Of a stretch of 64,000 nt of DNA, positions 35,453 to 44,956 are shown in pieces. The stretch spans positions 992,001 to 1,056,000 of the forward strand of contig NTJI01000001.1 of assembly GCA_002307375.1 (NCBI GenBank), written 5' to 3'. Position 1 is the stretch's first letter. Each line of letters opens with the position of its first letter. Made by a program: the position numbers and the translations under genes. The notes below the pieces were generated by a model. That model did not search any database. It had not been told where the DNA came from and was given only the letters and a program-made list of their open reading frames with translations. This DNA comes from Lysobacteraceae bacterium NML93-0399 (lineage in GTDB: Bacteria; Pseudomonadota; Gammaproteobacteria; Xanthomonadales; Xanthomonadaceae).

Positions 35453-35527
35453 CCTGCAGGAGCGCGCTCGGGCGCGCGATGGCGCTTTGATCGGGAACCC
35501 TCTCGCGCGCCAGCGCGCTCCTACAGG
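35453..35527. repeat. GTAGGAGCGCGC-type palindromic repeat
   Basis: Two inverted arms, CTGCAGGAGCGCGCTCGGGC and CTCGCGCGCCAGCGCGCTCC plus TACAGG, facing each other about 30 bases apart. It belongs to the repeat family also present at 37329-37395, 37492-37563, 44957-45362 and 59500-59880. It lies in the 504-base gap 35291-35794 between xerD and dsbC, which otherwise holds only the 83-base tandem repeat. Confidence 0.8.
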
Positions 35528-35561
35528 ACGACGTACTGCCATCCGACCGATCTGGATGCTC

Positions 35562-35779
35562 GTCTGGCCCGCCGAGCACGCCGGGCGTTCGCCCCCGTCA
35601 CGCGGTTGCGGTCGCAATGTCATCGGCATGCCGGTTCGGCGCATGTCCGGCCCGGCGAAGCACGCCGGGCGTTCGTCCCGTCACGCGGTTGCGGTCGCAA
35701 TGTCATCGGCATGCCGATTCCGCGCATGTCCGGCCCGGCGAAGCACGCCGGGCGTTCGCCCCGTCACGCGGCATGCCGC
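35562..35779. repeat. 83-base tandem repeat, about 2.6 copies
   Basis: Unit landmarks CGCGGTTGCGGTCGCAATGT at 35601 and 35684, with a third partial copy at 35767, give an exact 83-base period. Each unit contains the palindrome CCGGCCCGGCGAAGCACGCC GGGCG and ends ATGTCATCGGCATGCCG. A related single unit lies at 37578-37630 next to lptG. No open frame in it looks coding. Confidence 0.85.
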
Positions 35780-35794
35780 GTGAGCGACGGGGGC

Positions 35795-36775
35795 TCACCC
35801 TCTCGGGTGGTGGATCGTGTGGAGACGCTTGAGTTGTTCGCGGGCGACCAGGGTGTAGATCTGCGTCGTCGACAGCGAGCTGTGCCCGAGCAGCATCTGC
35901 AGTGCGCGCAGGTCGGCGCCGTGGTTGAGCAGATGGGTGGCGAAACTGTGGCGCAGACCGTGCGGACTGACGCGCGAGGGCTCGATGCCGGCGGCAGCGG
36001 CGTACCGTTTGACCAGCACCCAGAACTGCTGCCGGGTCATCGCGGCGCGGCGACGGGTCAGGAACAGCGGCGTTTCACCGATGGCATCGCGCGCCGGCCC
36101 CTTGCCGGCGAGCGCAGGCCTGGCCTCGTCGAGATAACGCCGAAGCCAGTGCTGGGCTTCCTCGCCCAGCGGCACCAGCCGCGTGCGTTCGCCCTTGCCG
36201 GTCACCCGCAGCGCGCCCTGGCGCAGGTTGACGCCATTGGCCGGCAGTTCCACCAGCTCGCTCACACGCAGGCCGCAGGCGTACATCAGTTCGAGCATCG
36301 TGCGGTCGCGCAGGCCTTCGATGTCGTCGGCGTCCGGCGCCGCCAGCAGGGCGTCGATCTCGGACTCGCCCAGTGCCTTGGGCAGCGCGCGCGGCAGTTT
36401 CGGCGGATCGAGCAGCGCGGTAGGATCGTCGCTGCGACCATGGCGACGCTGGCGGTGGGCGTAGAACGCGCGCAGCGCCGACAGCAGCCGTGCATTGCTG
36501 CGCGCACTCCAGCCATGGCCGGAACGCCAGGCGAGGAAGCGGAAGATCGATTCGCGGTCGGCCGTCGCAATGCCCGCTGCCGTGTCCCGCCAGCGGGCTA
36601 AGGCTTCCAGGTCGCTGCGGTAGGCGTCGCCGGTCTTGCGGGCGATGCCGTGCTCGGCCCAGAACGCATCGAGAAACCCTTCGATGTCGCGCCGGTCGTC
36701 TTCGCGGACCGGCGGCAGGGCCATGGTGAGGGCGCGACGCTCGGCAGGCGTGGTCGTGGCAGTCGTCATGGGCAT
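35795..36775 (-). CDS. xerD: Site-specific tyrosine recombinase XerD
   Basis: Resolves chromosome dimers at dif with XerC at the septum (FtsK-activated). The 326-residue protein has the SAM-like N-terminal domain (FLDAFWAEHGIARKTGDAYR, SALRAFYAHRQR) and the catalytic domain with Arg in YACGLRVSELVEL, Lys in VTGKGERTRLVPLG, HGLRHSFATHLLNHGADLRA (H-x-x-R) and LGHSSLSTTQIYTLV with the Tyr nucleophile. I give the ATG at 36775; the ATG at 36724 (309 residues) would match the length of E. coli XerD (298) better, and neither has a clear ribosome binding site. It is divergent from the RDD gene with only 45 bases between starts. Confidence 0.95.
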   Translation of the reverse strand: MPMTTATTTPAERRALTMALPPVREDDRRDIEGFLDAFWAEHGIARKTGDAYRSDLEALARWRDTAAGIATADRESIFRFLAWRSGHGWSARSNARLLSALRAFYAHRQRRHGRSDDPTALLDPPKLPRALPKALGESEIDALLAAPDADDIEGLRDRTMLELMYACGLRVSELVELPANGVNLRQGALRVTGKGERTRLVPLGEEAQHWLRRYLDEARPALAGKGPARDAIGETPLFLTRRRAAMTRQQFWVLVKRYAAAAGIEPSRVSPHGLRHSFATHLLNHGADLRALQMLLGHSSLSTTQIYTLVAREQLKRLHTIHHPRG

Positions 36776-36820
36776 CGCGCACAGCTTAAGACCACCGGCG
36801 CCTGCGGCTATGCTCTGGCG

Positions 36821-37306
36821 ATGTCCGCTGTCCGCGCCTCCGGCACCGCCCCGCCCCGCCCCTGGATCGGATGGCGCCTGCTGGCGCTGTTCTACGACCT
36901 GTGGCCGGTCCTGGCGTTGTGGTTCGCGACCGCAGTGCCGTTCGTGCTGCTCGACGCCGCGCTTGCCGGCGATGTCCGCCACAACATCGGGCCGCTGAGT
37001 GCGATGCAGTGGATGTTGTGGGCGACGTGCTGGGCGGTCGCGGGTCTGTATGCGGTGCTCAGCTGGCGCACCGGCGGCCAGACGCTCGGCATGCGGCCCT
37101 GGCGGTTGCGGGTCCGCGCCCTCGATGGCGGCCGCGCCTCTACCGGTGCGCTGTGGCTGCGCTATGCAGTGGGCACCGCTTCGCTGCTGGCCGGCGGACT
37201 GGGCTTCTGGTGGGCGTGGGTCGACCGCGAGCGCCTGACCTGGCACGACCGGGCGAGTGGGACGCGGATGCTGCGAGACGAAAAGCCGCGGTTGCGCGCG
37301 GACTGA
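36821..37306 (+). CDS. RDD-family membrane protein
   Basis: A 161-residue inner-membrane protein with three to four hydrophobic helices. The RDD family is named for Arg-Asp-Asp; here the first helix has LALFYDLWPVLALWF with the Asp, the middle motif is GGQTLGMRPWRLRVRALDGG and the end has DRERLTWHDRASGTRMLRD, all typical. Function is unknown; some members have been linked to ion transport. The ATG at 36821 fits the start of conservation. Divergent from xerD, an arrangement I recall from other Xanthomonadaceae. Confidence 0.88.
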   Translation: MSAVRASGTAPPRPWIGWRLLALFYDLWPVLALWFATAVPFVLLDAALAGDVRHNIGPLSAMQWMLWATCWAVAGLYAVLSWRTGGQTLGMRPWRLRVRALDGGRASTGALWLRYAVGTASLLAGGLGFWWAWVDRERLTWHDRASGTRMLRDEKPRLRAD

Positions 37307-37328
37307 GGGTTGTGGAGCACTCGTTGTT

Positions 37329-37395
37329 GTAGAAGCGCTCGCGCGCGATGGCGCTTGGCCGGGAAGGCCTCTCGCGCGCAAGCGCGCTCCTACAG
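37329..37395. repeat. GTAGGAGCGCGC-type palindromic repeat
   Basis: Arms GTAGAAGCGCTCGCGCGCGA and CTCGCGCGCAAGCGCGCTCC TACAG in inverted orientation. First of two in the 338-base gap 37307-37644. Confidence 0.8.
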
Positions 37396-37491
37396 AAGGG
37401 CGTGCGCACGTTGGTCCGAGCAGCGTGTGCATTGCGTTCGGCGATCGATTCGGCGCAGATGCAGATAGGGAAGCGGCCCGAAACATCGCCC

Positions 37492-37563
37492 CTGTAGGAA
37501 CGCGCTCGCGCGCGGTGGCGCTTGCCAGGGAACGCCTCTCGCGCGCAAGCGCGCTCCTACAAA
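37492..37563. repeat. GTAGGAGCGCGC-type palindromic repeat
   Basis: Arms TGTAGGAACGCGCTCGCGCG and CTCGCGCGCAAGCGCGCTCC TACA, same orientation as the copy 160 bases before it. It is followed at 37578-37630 by one unit related to the 83-base repeat of 35562-35779. The rest of the gap before lptG holds nothing I can name. Confidence 0.8.
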
Positions 37564-37644
37564 AGGGGCGCACGCGTCCGGCCCGGCGAAGCACGCCGGG
37601 CGTTCGGCGCAGCCGCGCGGCAGTGCCGCGCGAACGGCTGCGCC

Positions 37645-38754
37645 TCACCCACTCCGTCGTCGGAAGAGGAACCAGGAGATGGTGAGCATCACCACCGGCG
37701 GGATCAGATAGGCCAGGCGGTAGTCGAGGTGGTACACCGCGGCGAGCTTCACGATCTGGGTCTGTCCCAGCCAGAACCCCAGCGCGAACACCACACCGAT
37801 GAAGAGCCGTTTGCCGGCATTGCCGGTGCGCAGCGAGCCGAAGGCGAAGGGAATCGCCGCCAGGCACAGCGCCAGCACGTTGAGCGGGTAGAACCAGCGG
37901 CCCCAGTAGTGTTCTTCGAACTCGCTGGCATCGAGCTCGTTGCGATGGCGGTATTCGATACCCGCGCGTAGCTCGCTGGACGGCATGTAACGCGGGCGCC
38001 AGATGGTGCTGGCGCTGGCGGCGAGCGTGGAGGCGTCGAGCTGCGAGTCCCAGCGCTCCTCGTCTGCCTCGGTGCGGGTGACCGCGCGCGGCTCGAACCA
38101 GGTGCGCTTGACGTCATGCAGCACCCAGCCGTCGACACCGTGTTCGGCGCTCTGCGCATGCGCGACCGACTCCAGGCGCCCGTCGCTGGCGAATTCGAAC
38201 AGGCGCACGTCCTCGAGCTGGATGCGGCTGCCCGCGCCGTCGCTCACTTCGTGACCGTTCTGCGCGTTGAGGAAGGTGTCGCCCTCGCGCGCCCACAGGC
38301 CCGAGTAGCGGCCGACGATCATGTCGCTCGAACGTGCGGCCGACTTCATGCTGTCGGCGCTGCGCTGGGCCATCGGGCCGAGCGTCTCGCCGTTGATGAT
38401 CATCACCGCCGTGAGCACCAGCAGCGGCAGCGCCACCGACACGCTCAGGCGTGTGCGCGACAGGCCCACCGCGCGCATGGCGATCAGTTCCGATGTCGCC
38501 GCGAGCTGGCCCAGGCCCATCAGCGAGCCGATGACCGCGGCCGTGGGGAACATGGTGTAGGCGCGCCGCGGCAGCGTCTGCAGGATGTAGAGGAACGCGT
38601 CGAAGTAGCGGTAGTCGCCCTGGCCGACCGCGTCGATCTCGCTGACGCCCGCCATCACCGCGTCCAGGCCCACCAGCACCACCCAGGTCGCGAGCACCAT
38701 CACGGTGACCACGCGCGCCACGTACAGATCATGGATGCGCAGCAAGGGCCTCAT
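37645..38754 (-). CDS. lptG: LPS export ABC transporter permease LptG
   Basis: A 369-residue inner-membrane subunit of the LptB2FG transporter that pulls LPS from the inner membrane to LptC. Topology matches the family: N-terminal helices (IHDLYVARVVTVMVLATWVV, RAYTMFPTAAVIGSLMGLG), the coupling-helix block ATSELIAMRAVGLSRTRL, a large periplasmic beta-jellyroll (residues about 130-270) and C-terminal helices (GKRLFIGVVFALGFWLGQTQ). The start at 38754 overlaps the lptF stop in an ATGA arrangement, so the two are translationally coupled. Confidence 0.95.
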   Translation of the reverse strand: MRPLLRIHDLYVARVVTVMVLATWVVLVGLDAVMAGVSEIDAVGQGDYRYFDAFLYILQTLPRRAYTMFPTAAVIGSLMGLGQLAATSELIAMRAVGLSRTRLSVSVALPLLVLTAVMIINGETLGPMAQRSADSMKSAARSSDMIVGRYSGLWAREGDTFLNAQNGHEVSDGAGSRIQLEDVRLFEFASDGRLESVAHAQSAEHGVDGWVLHDVKRTWFEPRAVTRTEADEERWDSQLDASTLAASASTIWRPRYMPSSELRAGIEYRHRNELDASEFEEHYWGRWFYPLNVLALCLAAIPFAFGSLRTGNAGKRLFIGVVFALGFWLGQTQIVKLAAVYHLDYRLAYLIPPVVMLTISWFLFRRRSG

Positions 38755-39836
38755 TTCGCGCGCCTCCACTTCGGCGCCGCGACCCGGCCGTCGGTGAAGT
38801 ACATCCAGCACGCCAGGCCGAGCAGCGGCAGCACCAGCCACCACAGTCCCAGCGCGACCGGGATCCGGCCCTCGCCCACCCAGTCCTTGCCCAGCATCAT
38901 GAAGTTCATGCCCAGCACGTAGGCCAGAAAGCCGGTCATCATCCGTCCGTAGCGCGCCTGGCGCGGCGGGCTGCGTGCCAGCGGCACGGCGAGCAGGCCG
39001 AAGGCCAGCGTCAGCAGCAGCGGCGCAAGCCGGTAGTGCAGTTCGGCATGCGCTTCCGGCCGCGGATCCCCGAACAGCGCGAGCGTGGGCTGCAGTTCCG
39101 GATCATCGCCGTCGGCACGCGATTCCACCGCCGGCAGGCGCAGCTCGTTGCTGGCATAGCGCATCAGCCGATAGTCGAGGCCGGCATCGAGCGGGCCTTC
39201 GACGCGGAAGCCTTCGTCCAGGCGCAGGAAGCGCTCGGTGCCGTCGATGCTCAGGCCACCGCTGAGCGCGGTGGTGACGTCCATGCGGCCATCGTCCTGG
39301 CGGTAGACGAACACGCGCCCCAGCCGGCTGCCGTCGTCGGACATCGCATTGACGTAGATCACGCCGTTGCCGCCGGGGAATTCGACGAAGCGCCCCGCTT
39401 CCAGGCCCGAGACCAGCAGGCTGCGCTGGCCCGCCTCGATCATCTGCTGCGAATAGTCGCGCGCCCACGGCCCCAGCCACAGCGAACAGGCGCCGATGAC
39501 CAGCAACATCGGCCCCACCACCAGCGACAGCGGCCGCAGCAGCCGCCGCGGGCCCACGCCGACCGCGGTGAGCACCGGCATTTCCGAATCGCGGTAGAGC
39601 CGGCCGAAGCCGAGCATCAGGCCCAGCATCAGGCCCAGCGGCAGGATCAGCGGCAGGTAGTTGATGACCTGCAGGCCCAGCTGCGCCAGCATCAGGCCCG
39701 CCGGCACACGGCCCCGGGCGATGTCGCTGAGCACATCGGCGAACACGCCGCCCAGGCTCACGATCATCAGCACCACGAGGGCGGCGAACGTGGACTGGGC
39801 CAGCTCGCGGAACAGGTATCGGTCGAGCTTCGGCAT
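38751..39836 (-). CDS. lptF: LPS export ABC transporter permease LptF
   Basis: A 361-residue partner of LptG. It starts MPKLDRYLFRELAQSTFAAL, with helices such as LVVLMIVSLGGVFADVLSD and QVINYLPLILPLGLMLGLML, the coupling motif DSEMPVLTAVGVGPRRLLRP, a periplasmic jellyroll and the C-terminal segment RYGRMMTGFLAYVLGMNFMM. The ATG at 39836 matches the conserved start. Divergent from pepA; the 135 bases between them must hold both promoters, but I see no convincing hexamers. Confidence 0.95.
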   Translation of the reverse strand: MPKLDRYLFRELAQSTFAALVVLMIVSLGGVFADVLSDIARGRVPAGLMLAQLGLQVINYLPLILPLGLMLGLMLGFGRLYRDSEMPVLTAVGVGPRRLLRPLSLVVGPMLLVIGACSLWLGPWARDYSQQMIEAGQRSLLVSGLEAGRFVEFPGGNGVIYVNAMSDDGSRLGRVFVYRQDDGRMDVTTALSGGLSIDGTERFLRLDEGFRVEGPLDAGLDYRLMRYASNELRLPAVESRADGDDPELQPTLALFGDPRPEAHAELHYRLAPLLLTLAFGLLAVPLARSPPRQARYGRMMTGFLAYVLGMNFMMLGKDWVGEGRIPVALGLWWLVLPLLGLACWMYFTDGRVAAPKWRRAK

Positions 39837-39971
39837 CGGGCGCGAGGGCTTTGCTTTAGACTTGGGGGTTCGTCCAGCCGCGCCATCTCGGCGCTTCTGC
39901 GGCAGCAAGCCTGACACGGGCGCCGCGCGCTGGATCGTGAAGTGTACCGATCACCCCATGGAAACTGGTTG

Positions 39972-41450
39972 ATGACCCTCGAATTCTCCCTGAACCACGA
40001 AGCCCCCGCCGCCCTGACGACCGACTGCCTGGTCGTGGGCGTGTTCGCGGACGGCCCGCTGGCCGGTGCCGCCGAGGCGATCGATGCCGCCAGTGGTGGC
40101 CGCCTGACCCAGCTCGCCGCGCGCGGCGACCTCTCCGGCAAGGCCGGCCGTACCAGCCTGCTGCACGACCTGCCCGGCGTGAACGCGCCGCGCGTGCTCG
40201 CGATCGGCCTGGGCGAGCGCACCAAGTTCGGCGTGCCGCAGTACCTCAAGGCCGTCGGCGATGCCGTGCGTGCCCTGCGCGACGCCAACAGCGCCAACGC
40301 CGCGATTGCGCTGGCCGACCTCGACGTCGCCGGCTGCGACACCGCCTGGAAGATCCGCCAGGCCGTGGTCGCCGCCGACCACGCCGCCTACCGCTACGTC
40401 GCGACCTTGGGCGCCAAAAACAAGAAGCGCGAGCGCGACACGCTCAAGTCCATCGCCATCGTCGGCGACGACGCAGATGCGCTGGCGCAGGGCGCGGCGA
40501 TCGCCGCGGGCGTGAAGTTCGCCCGCGAGCTCGGCAACCTGCCGCCGAACATCTGCAACCCGGCCTATCTGGCGGAGCAGGCGCAGGCCTTCGCCGCACG
40601 CTTCGACAAGGCGTCCTGCGACGTGCTGGACGAGCAGCAGATGGAAGCGCTGGGCATGGGCTCGCTGCTCGCCGTGGCACGCGGCTCGGCCAACCGGCCC
40701 AAGCTGGTCGTGCTGAGCTGGAACAACGGCGGCGACGCCAAGCCCTACGTGCTGGTGGGCAAGGGCATCACCTTCGACACCGGCGGCGTCAACCTCAAGA
40801 CGCAGGGCGGCATCGAGGAAATGAAGTTCGACATGTGTGGCGCGGCGACGGTCATGGGCACCTTCGTGTCCGCGGTCGGCCTGGACCTGCCGATCAACCT
40901 GCACGTCGTGGTGCCGGCAGTCGAGAACGCGATCGACGGCAACAGTTACCGCCCGTCCGACGTCATCACCAGCATGTCGGGCAAGACCATCGAAGTCGGC
41001 AACACCGACGCCGAGGGCCGCCTGATCCTGTGCGATGCGCTGACCTACGCCGAGCGTTTCGAGCCTGCAGCACTGGTCGACGTGGCCACGCTCACCGGCG
41101 CCTGCATGATCGCCCTGGGCACGCAGGCCACCGGCCTGATGAGCAAGCACGACGATCTTGCCGCCGAGCTGCTGGCCGCCGGCGAGCACGTGTTCGACCG
41201 CGCGTGGCGCCTGCCGCTGTGGGACGAATACCAGCCGATGCTCGATTCGAACTTCGCCGACGTCTACAACATCGGCGGCCGCTGGGGCGGCGCGATCACC
41301 GCCGGCTGCTTCCTGTCGCGCTTCACCGAAGGCCAGCGCTGGGCGCATCTCGACATCGCCGGCAGTGCCAGCGGCAGCGGCAAGATGGCCTACGCCACCG
41401 GCCGCCCGGTCGGCCTGCTGAGCCAGTGGCTGATGGACCGGGTCGCCTGA
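39972..41450 (+). CDS. pepA: Leucyl aminopeptidase (M17, PepA)
   Basis: A 492-residue cytosolic hexameric two-metal aminopeptidase; in E. coli PepA also binds DNA and assists Xer recombination at plasmid cer sites. Metal and active-site motifs: [18 protein letters not shown] (Lys and Asp ligands), [11 protein letters not shown] and the signature [14 protein letters not shown], with the Arg of the active site in it. The C-terminal end SGKMATATG-like segment reads [19 protein letters not shown]. The ATG at 39972 is chosen over one 30 bases upstream because it matches the family start (MTLEFSL). First gene of a pepA-holC-valS series on the plus strand. Confidence 0.96.
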   Translation: MTLEFSLNHEAPAALTTDCLVVGVFADGPLAGAAEAIDAASGGRLTQLAARGDLSGKAGRTSLLHDLPGVNAPRVLAIGLGERTKFGVPQYLKAVGDAVRALRDANSANAAIALADLDVAGCDTAWKIRQAVVAADHAAYRYVATLGAKNKKRERDTLKSIAIVGDDADALAQGAAIAAGVKFARELGNLPPNICNPAYLAEQAQAFAARFDKASCDVLDEQQMEALGMGSLLAVARGSANRPKLVVLSWNNGGDAKPYVLVGKGITFDTGGVNLKTQGGIEEMKFDMCGAATVMGTFVSAVGLDLPINLHVVVPAVENAIDGNSYRPSDVITSMSGKTIEVGNTDAEGRLILCDALTYAERFEPAALVDVATLTGACMIALGTQATGLMSKHDDLAAELLAAGEHVFDRAWRLPLWDEYQPMLDSNFADVYNIGGRWGGAITAGCFLSRFTEGQRWAHLDIAGSASGSGKMAYATGRPVGLLSQWLMDRVA

Positions 41451-41517
41451 CCGGTCCGGGCCTGACGGGGACCCGGCGCGCCGTCGCGTCCCCGGCCATG
41501 GCCCGCCCGCTGCCGCC

Positions 41518-41943
41518 ATGGCCCGCGCCGATTTCTATCTGATCGCCAAGCCGCGGTTCCGCGAGGAGCCGCTGCGCCTGGTGTGCGAACTCGTCCGCAA
41601 GGCCTACGCCGCCGAGCTGTGGACGCTGGTGCTCGCCCGCGACACCGCCCAGGCCGAAGCGCTCGACGACCTGCTGTGGGACCTGGGCGAGGACGATTAC
41701 ATCCCGCACCAGATCGCCGGCATGGACGACGAGGACGACGTCACCCCGGTGCTGATCGCCACACCCGATGTCGATGCGCCGGTCCGCGCGCTCGTCATCA
41801 ACCTGCGCGATGCGGTCGCGCCGTCCGGTTTCGAGCGCGTGCTCGAAGTGGTGCCGGCCGACGACTCGGCCCGCGAACCGCTGCGCGAGCGCTGGCGCCA
41901 GTACAAGGCAGCCGGGCTCGAGGTGTCGAAGTACGACATGTGA
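41518..41943 (+). CDS. holC: DNA polymerase III chi subunit HolC
   Basis: A 141-residue clamp-loader accessory subunit that links the replisome to SSB. It begins [20 protein letters not shown], then [20 protein letters not shown] and [20 protein letters not shown], which are the standard chi motifs (the W-x-F/D-I-P-H block). The C-terminus [12 protein letters not shown] is also typical. It lies between pepA and valS, the conserved neighbourhood in gammaproteobacteria, 67 bases after pepA. Confidence 0.95.
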   Translation: MARADFYLIAKPRFREEPLRLVCELVRKAYAAELWTLVLARDTAQAEALDDLLWDLGEDDYIPHQIAGMDDEDDVTPVLIATPDVDAPVRALVINLRDAVAPSGFERVLEVVPADDSAREPLRERWRQYKAAGLEVSKYDM

Positions 41944-41952
41944 GTGGGAAGC

Positions 41953-42049
41953 CGGGATTCGGGATTAGGGATCGGGGATTCGAAACAGCGGATCCTGCCC
42001 CGCCGGAGCCCCGCTCTTCCGAATCCCCAATCCCCATTTCCGAATCCCC
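41953..42049. repeat. GGGATTCGGGATT palindromic repeat element between holC and valS
   Basis: One arm is GGGATTCGGGATTAGGGATC GGGGATTCGAAACAGCGG, the other CCGCTCTTCCGAATCCCCAA TCCCC, with a second CCGAATCCCC at the end; they are inverted copies separated by a short spacer. It ends 7 bases before the valS start codon, so the valS mRNA leader can fold into a long hairpin that reaches the ribosome binding site region. The same element sits inside purL at 31910-32002. Confidence 0.85.
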
Positions 42050-42056
42050 ACGCCTT

Positions 42057-44894
42057 ATGCCCCTCGCCCCCAGCTACGACCCCGGTACCTTCGAAGCCCG
42101 CCTGTACGCGGAATGGGAAAAGAGCGGCGTGTTCGAGCCGCGTGGTGACGGCCCGGCCTACACCATCCTGCTGCCGCCGCCGAACGTCACCGGCACGCTG
42201 CACATGGGCCACGCCTTCCAGCACACGCTGCAGGACGCGCTGATCCGCTATCACCGCATGCGCGGCTATCGCACGCTGTGGCAGATGGGCACCGACCATG
42301 CCGGCATCGCGACCGAGATGGTGGTCTCGCGCAACCTCGCGCTCGAGGGCAAGGGCGAGACCCGCGATTCCCTGGGCCGCGACGGCTTCATCGAAAAAGT
42401 GTGGGAGTGGAAGGCGCAGTCGGGCGGCACGATCGAACGCCAGATGCGGCGCCTCGGCACGTCGGGCGACTGGTCGCGCAGCGTCTTCACGATGGACGAC
42501 ATGCCCTCGCAGGCGGTCATCGAAGCCTTCGTGCGCCTGCACGAGAAGGGCCTGATCTATCGCGGCAAGCGTCTGGTCAACTGGGATCCGGTGCTCAAGA
42601 CGGCGGTGTCCGATCTCGAAGTGGTCAGCGAGGAAGAGAACGGGTTCCTGTGGTCGATCCGCTACCCGCTCGCCGACGGCGTGAGCTACGAGCACGTGGA
42701 AGTGGATGCCGATGGCGTCGAGACGCTGCGCGAAACGCGCGATTACCTCGTCGTCGCGACCACGCGTCCGGAAACCATGCTCGGCGACACCGCGGCGATG
42801 GTGCATCCGGCCGATCCGCGCTACGCATCGCTGGTCGGCAAGTACGTCGAGCTGCCGCTCACTGGGCGCCGCGTGCCCGTCATCGCCGATGACTATGTCG
42901 ACCGCGACTTCGGCACCGGCGTGGTCAAGGTCACCCCGGCGCACGACTTCAACGACTACGCGGTGGGCCAGCGTCATGGCCTGCCGACGATCAACCTCTT
43001 CACCGACGTCGCCGCACTCAACGACAACGCGCCCGAGCGCTACCGCGGTCTCGACCGTTTTGCCGCGCGCAAGGCAGTGGTGGCGGACCTCGAAGCCGCT
43101 GAGCTGATGGTGGAGATCAAGCCACACAAGCTGCAGGTGCCGCGCGGCGATCGCAGCGGCCAGGTCATCGAGCCGTATCTGACCGACCAGTGGTTCGTGG
43201 CGATGGACGAACTCGGCCGTCGCGGCATGGAACTGGTCGAGAGCGGGGCGGTGAAGTTCGTGCCGCCGAACTGGATCAACACCTATCGCCACTGGATGGA
43301 GAACATCCAGGACTGGACGATCAGCCGCCAGCTCTGGTGGGGCCATCGCATCCCGGCGTGGTTCGACGAGGCCGGCAACATCTACGTCGGCCGCGACGAA
43401 GCCGAAGCGCGCACGCGCGGCAGCATCGGAGACGACGTCGCGCTGCGCCAGGACAGCGATGTGCTCGAGACCTGGTTCTCGTCGGGCCTGTGGCCTTTCA
43501 GCACGCTCGGCTGGCCCGATGCGGACGCGATGCGCGAGCGCGGCTTCGACGATTTCCTGCCGACCAGCGTGCTGGTGACCGGCTTCGACATAATCTTCTT
43601 CTGGGTCGCGCGCATGGTCATGCTGACCGACGCGCTGACCGGCAAGGTGGCCTTCAACGACGTCTACATGACCGGTCTGGTCCGCGACAAGGACGGCCAG
43701 AAGATGTCGAAGTCGAAGGGCAACATCCTCGACCCGCTCGACATCATCGACGGCATCAGCGCCGATGCGCTGGTCGCCAAGCGCACCACCGGCCTGATGA
43801 AGCCGACCGACGCGCCGAAGATCGAGAAGGCCACGCGCAAGGAATTCCCCGACGGCATCGCCTCGCACGGCGCCGATCCGCTGCGCTTCACGATGGCCGC
43901 ACTGGCCGGCCCCGGCCGCGACATCAAGTTCGATCTCGGGCGTGCCGAGGGCTACAAGAACTTCTGCAACAAGCTGTGGAACGCCACGCGCTTCGTGCTG
44001 ATGCACACCGAAAGCGGTGATTCGTCATTCGTGATTGGTGATTCGCAAAAGCACTCGCCCGTGACCGATGCCGAGAAGTGGATCCTCGCGCGTCTGGCCA
44101 AGGTCGCCGACGAAGCGCAGGCGCATTTCGCCGCGTACCGCTTCGACCTGCTTGCGCAGTCGCTGTACGAATTCGCATGGAACGAGTACTGCGACTGGTT
44201 CGTCGAACTCGCCAAGCCGGCGCTGTCGGGCGACGACCAGGCCGCTGCGGATAGCACCCGTCGCACGCTGCTGTCGGTGCTCGAAGCATTGCTGCGCCTG
44301 CTGCATCCGCTGATCCCGTTCGTCACCGAAGAACTTTGGCAGCAGGTCGCACCGCGTCTGGGCATCGACGGCGCCACGGTCTCGCTGCAGCGCTATCCGC
44401 AGGCCGCCGATTTCACCGGCGCGGACTTCGAGCGCGCCGAAGCCGACATCGAATGGCTCAAGCAGATGGTCACCGCCCTGCGCCGCGTGCGCAGCGAGCT
44501 TGGCGTCTCGCCCGGCAAGCAGGTGCCGCTGCTGGTGCAGGCCGCCGGGGACGTCACACGCGCACGTCTGCAGCGCTTCGACGCGTCGCTGAAGTTCCTC
44601 AACCGCCTCGAGCGTATCGAGGCGCTCGACGGTGATCCGCCGCCGGCGGCCACCGGCCTTGTTGGTGATCTCAAGCTGTTCGTGCCGCTCGAAGGTCTGG
44701 TCGATCTCGATGCCGAGCGGGCGCGGCTGGACAAGGAAATCGCGCGCGTCAGCTCGGAGAAGGACAAGAGCGCGGCCAAGCTGGCGAAGTTCAGCGACAA
44801 GGTGCCGGCCGCCGTCGTCGACCAGGAACGCCAGCGCCTCGCCGACTGGACCGCGCAGTACGACGCCCTGAGCGCACAGCGCGCGCGGCTCTGA
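42057..44894 (+). CDS. valS: Valyl-tRNA synthetase
   Basis: Class I aminoacyl-tRNA synthetase of 945 residues that charges tRNA-Val and edits Thr. Motifs: HIGH-type [18 protein letters not shown], editing-domain [17 protein letters not shown] and [23 protein letters not shown]-type [16 protein letters not shown], anticodon-binding domain, and the C-terminal tRNA-arm coiled coil ([20 protein letters not shown]). The ATG at 42057 lies 7 bases after a palindromic repeat and has no obvious Shine-Dalgarno. In the junction after [15 protein letters not shown] the residues [19 protein letters not shown] are encoded by sequence resembling the same repeat family (44016-44050). Confidence 0.97.
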   Translation: MPLAPSYDPGTFEARLYAEWEKSGVFEPRGDGPAYTILLPPPNVTGTLHMGHAFQHTLQDALIRYHRMRGYRTLWQMGTDHAGIATEMVVSRNLALEGKGETRDSLGRDGFIEKVWEWKAQSGGTIERQMRRLGTSGDWSRSVFTMDDMPSQAVIEAFVRLHEKGLIYRGKRLVNWDPVLKTAVSDLEVVSEEENGFLWSIRYPLADGVSYEHVEVDADGVETLRETRDYLVVATTRPETMLGDTAAMVHPADPRYASLVGKYVELPLTGRRVPVIADDYVDRDFGTGVVKVTPAHDFNDYAVGQRHGLPTINLFTDVAALNDNAPERYRGLDRFAARKAVVADLEAAELMVEIKPHKLQVPRGDRSGQVIEPYLTDQWFVAMDELGRRGMELVESGAVKFVPPNWINTYRHWMENIQDWTISRQLWWGHRIPAWFDEAGNIYVGRDEAEARTRGSIGDDVALRQDSDVLETWFSSGLWPFSTLGWPDADAMRERGFDDFLPTSVLVTGFDIIFFWVARMVMLTDALTGKVAFNDVYMTGLVRDKDGQKMSKSKGNILDPLDIIDGISADALVAKRTTGLMKPTDAPKIEKATRKEFPDGIASHGADPLRFTMAALAGPGRDIKFDLGRAEGYKNFCNKLWNATRFVLMHTESGDSSFVIGDSQKHSPVTDAEKWILARLAKVADEAQAHFAAYRFDLLAQSLYEFAWNEYCDWFVELAKPALSGDDQAAADSTRRTLLSVLEALLRLLHPLIPFVTEELWQQVAPRLGIDGATVSLQRYPQAADFTGADFERAEADIEWLKQMVTALRRVRSELGVSPGKQVPLLVQAAGDVTRARLQRFDASLKFLNRLERIEALDGDPPPAATGLVGDLKLFVPLEGLVDLDAERARLDKEIARVSSEKDKSAAKLAKFSDKVPAAVVDQERQRLADWTAQYDALSAQRARL
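44016..44050 (+). repeat. Repeat-derived segment inside valS
   Basis: GGTGATTCGTCATTCGTGAT TGGTGATTCGC is a run of the GTGATT(C/G)G motif found in the intergenic GGGATTCGGGATT repeats. It encodes [10 protein letters not shown], strikingly like [10 protein letters not shown] encoded by the purL insert. Only one arm is evident here; the following GCACTCGCCCGTGACC encodes SPVT, also shared with the purL insert. Confidence 0.6.
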
Positions 44895-44956
44895 TCGTCT
44901 GCAGACCCGGGCGCGCAGAGAGAGCCCGTACGTACGCGTGGGGCGCCATCGCCCCA

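Noticed and set aside
35562..35779. Possible dif or att site next to xerD
   Set aside because: The 83-base unit contains no 28-base dif-like sequence with XerC/XerD half-sites that I can recognise, and repeats of it also occur away from xerD.
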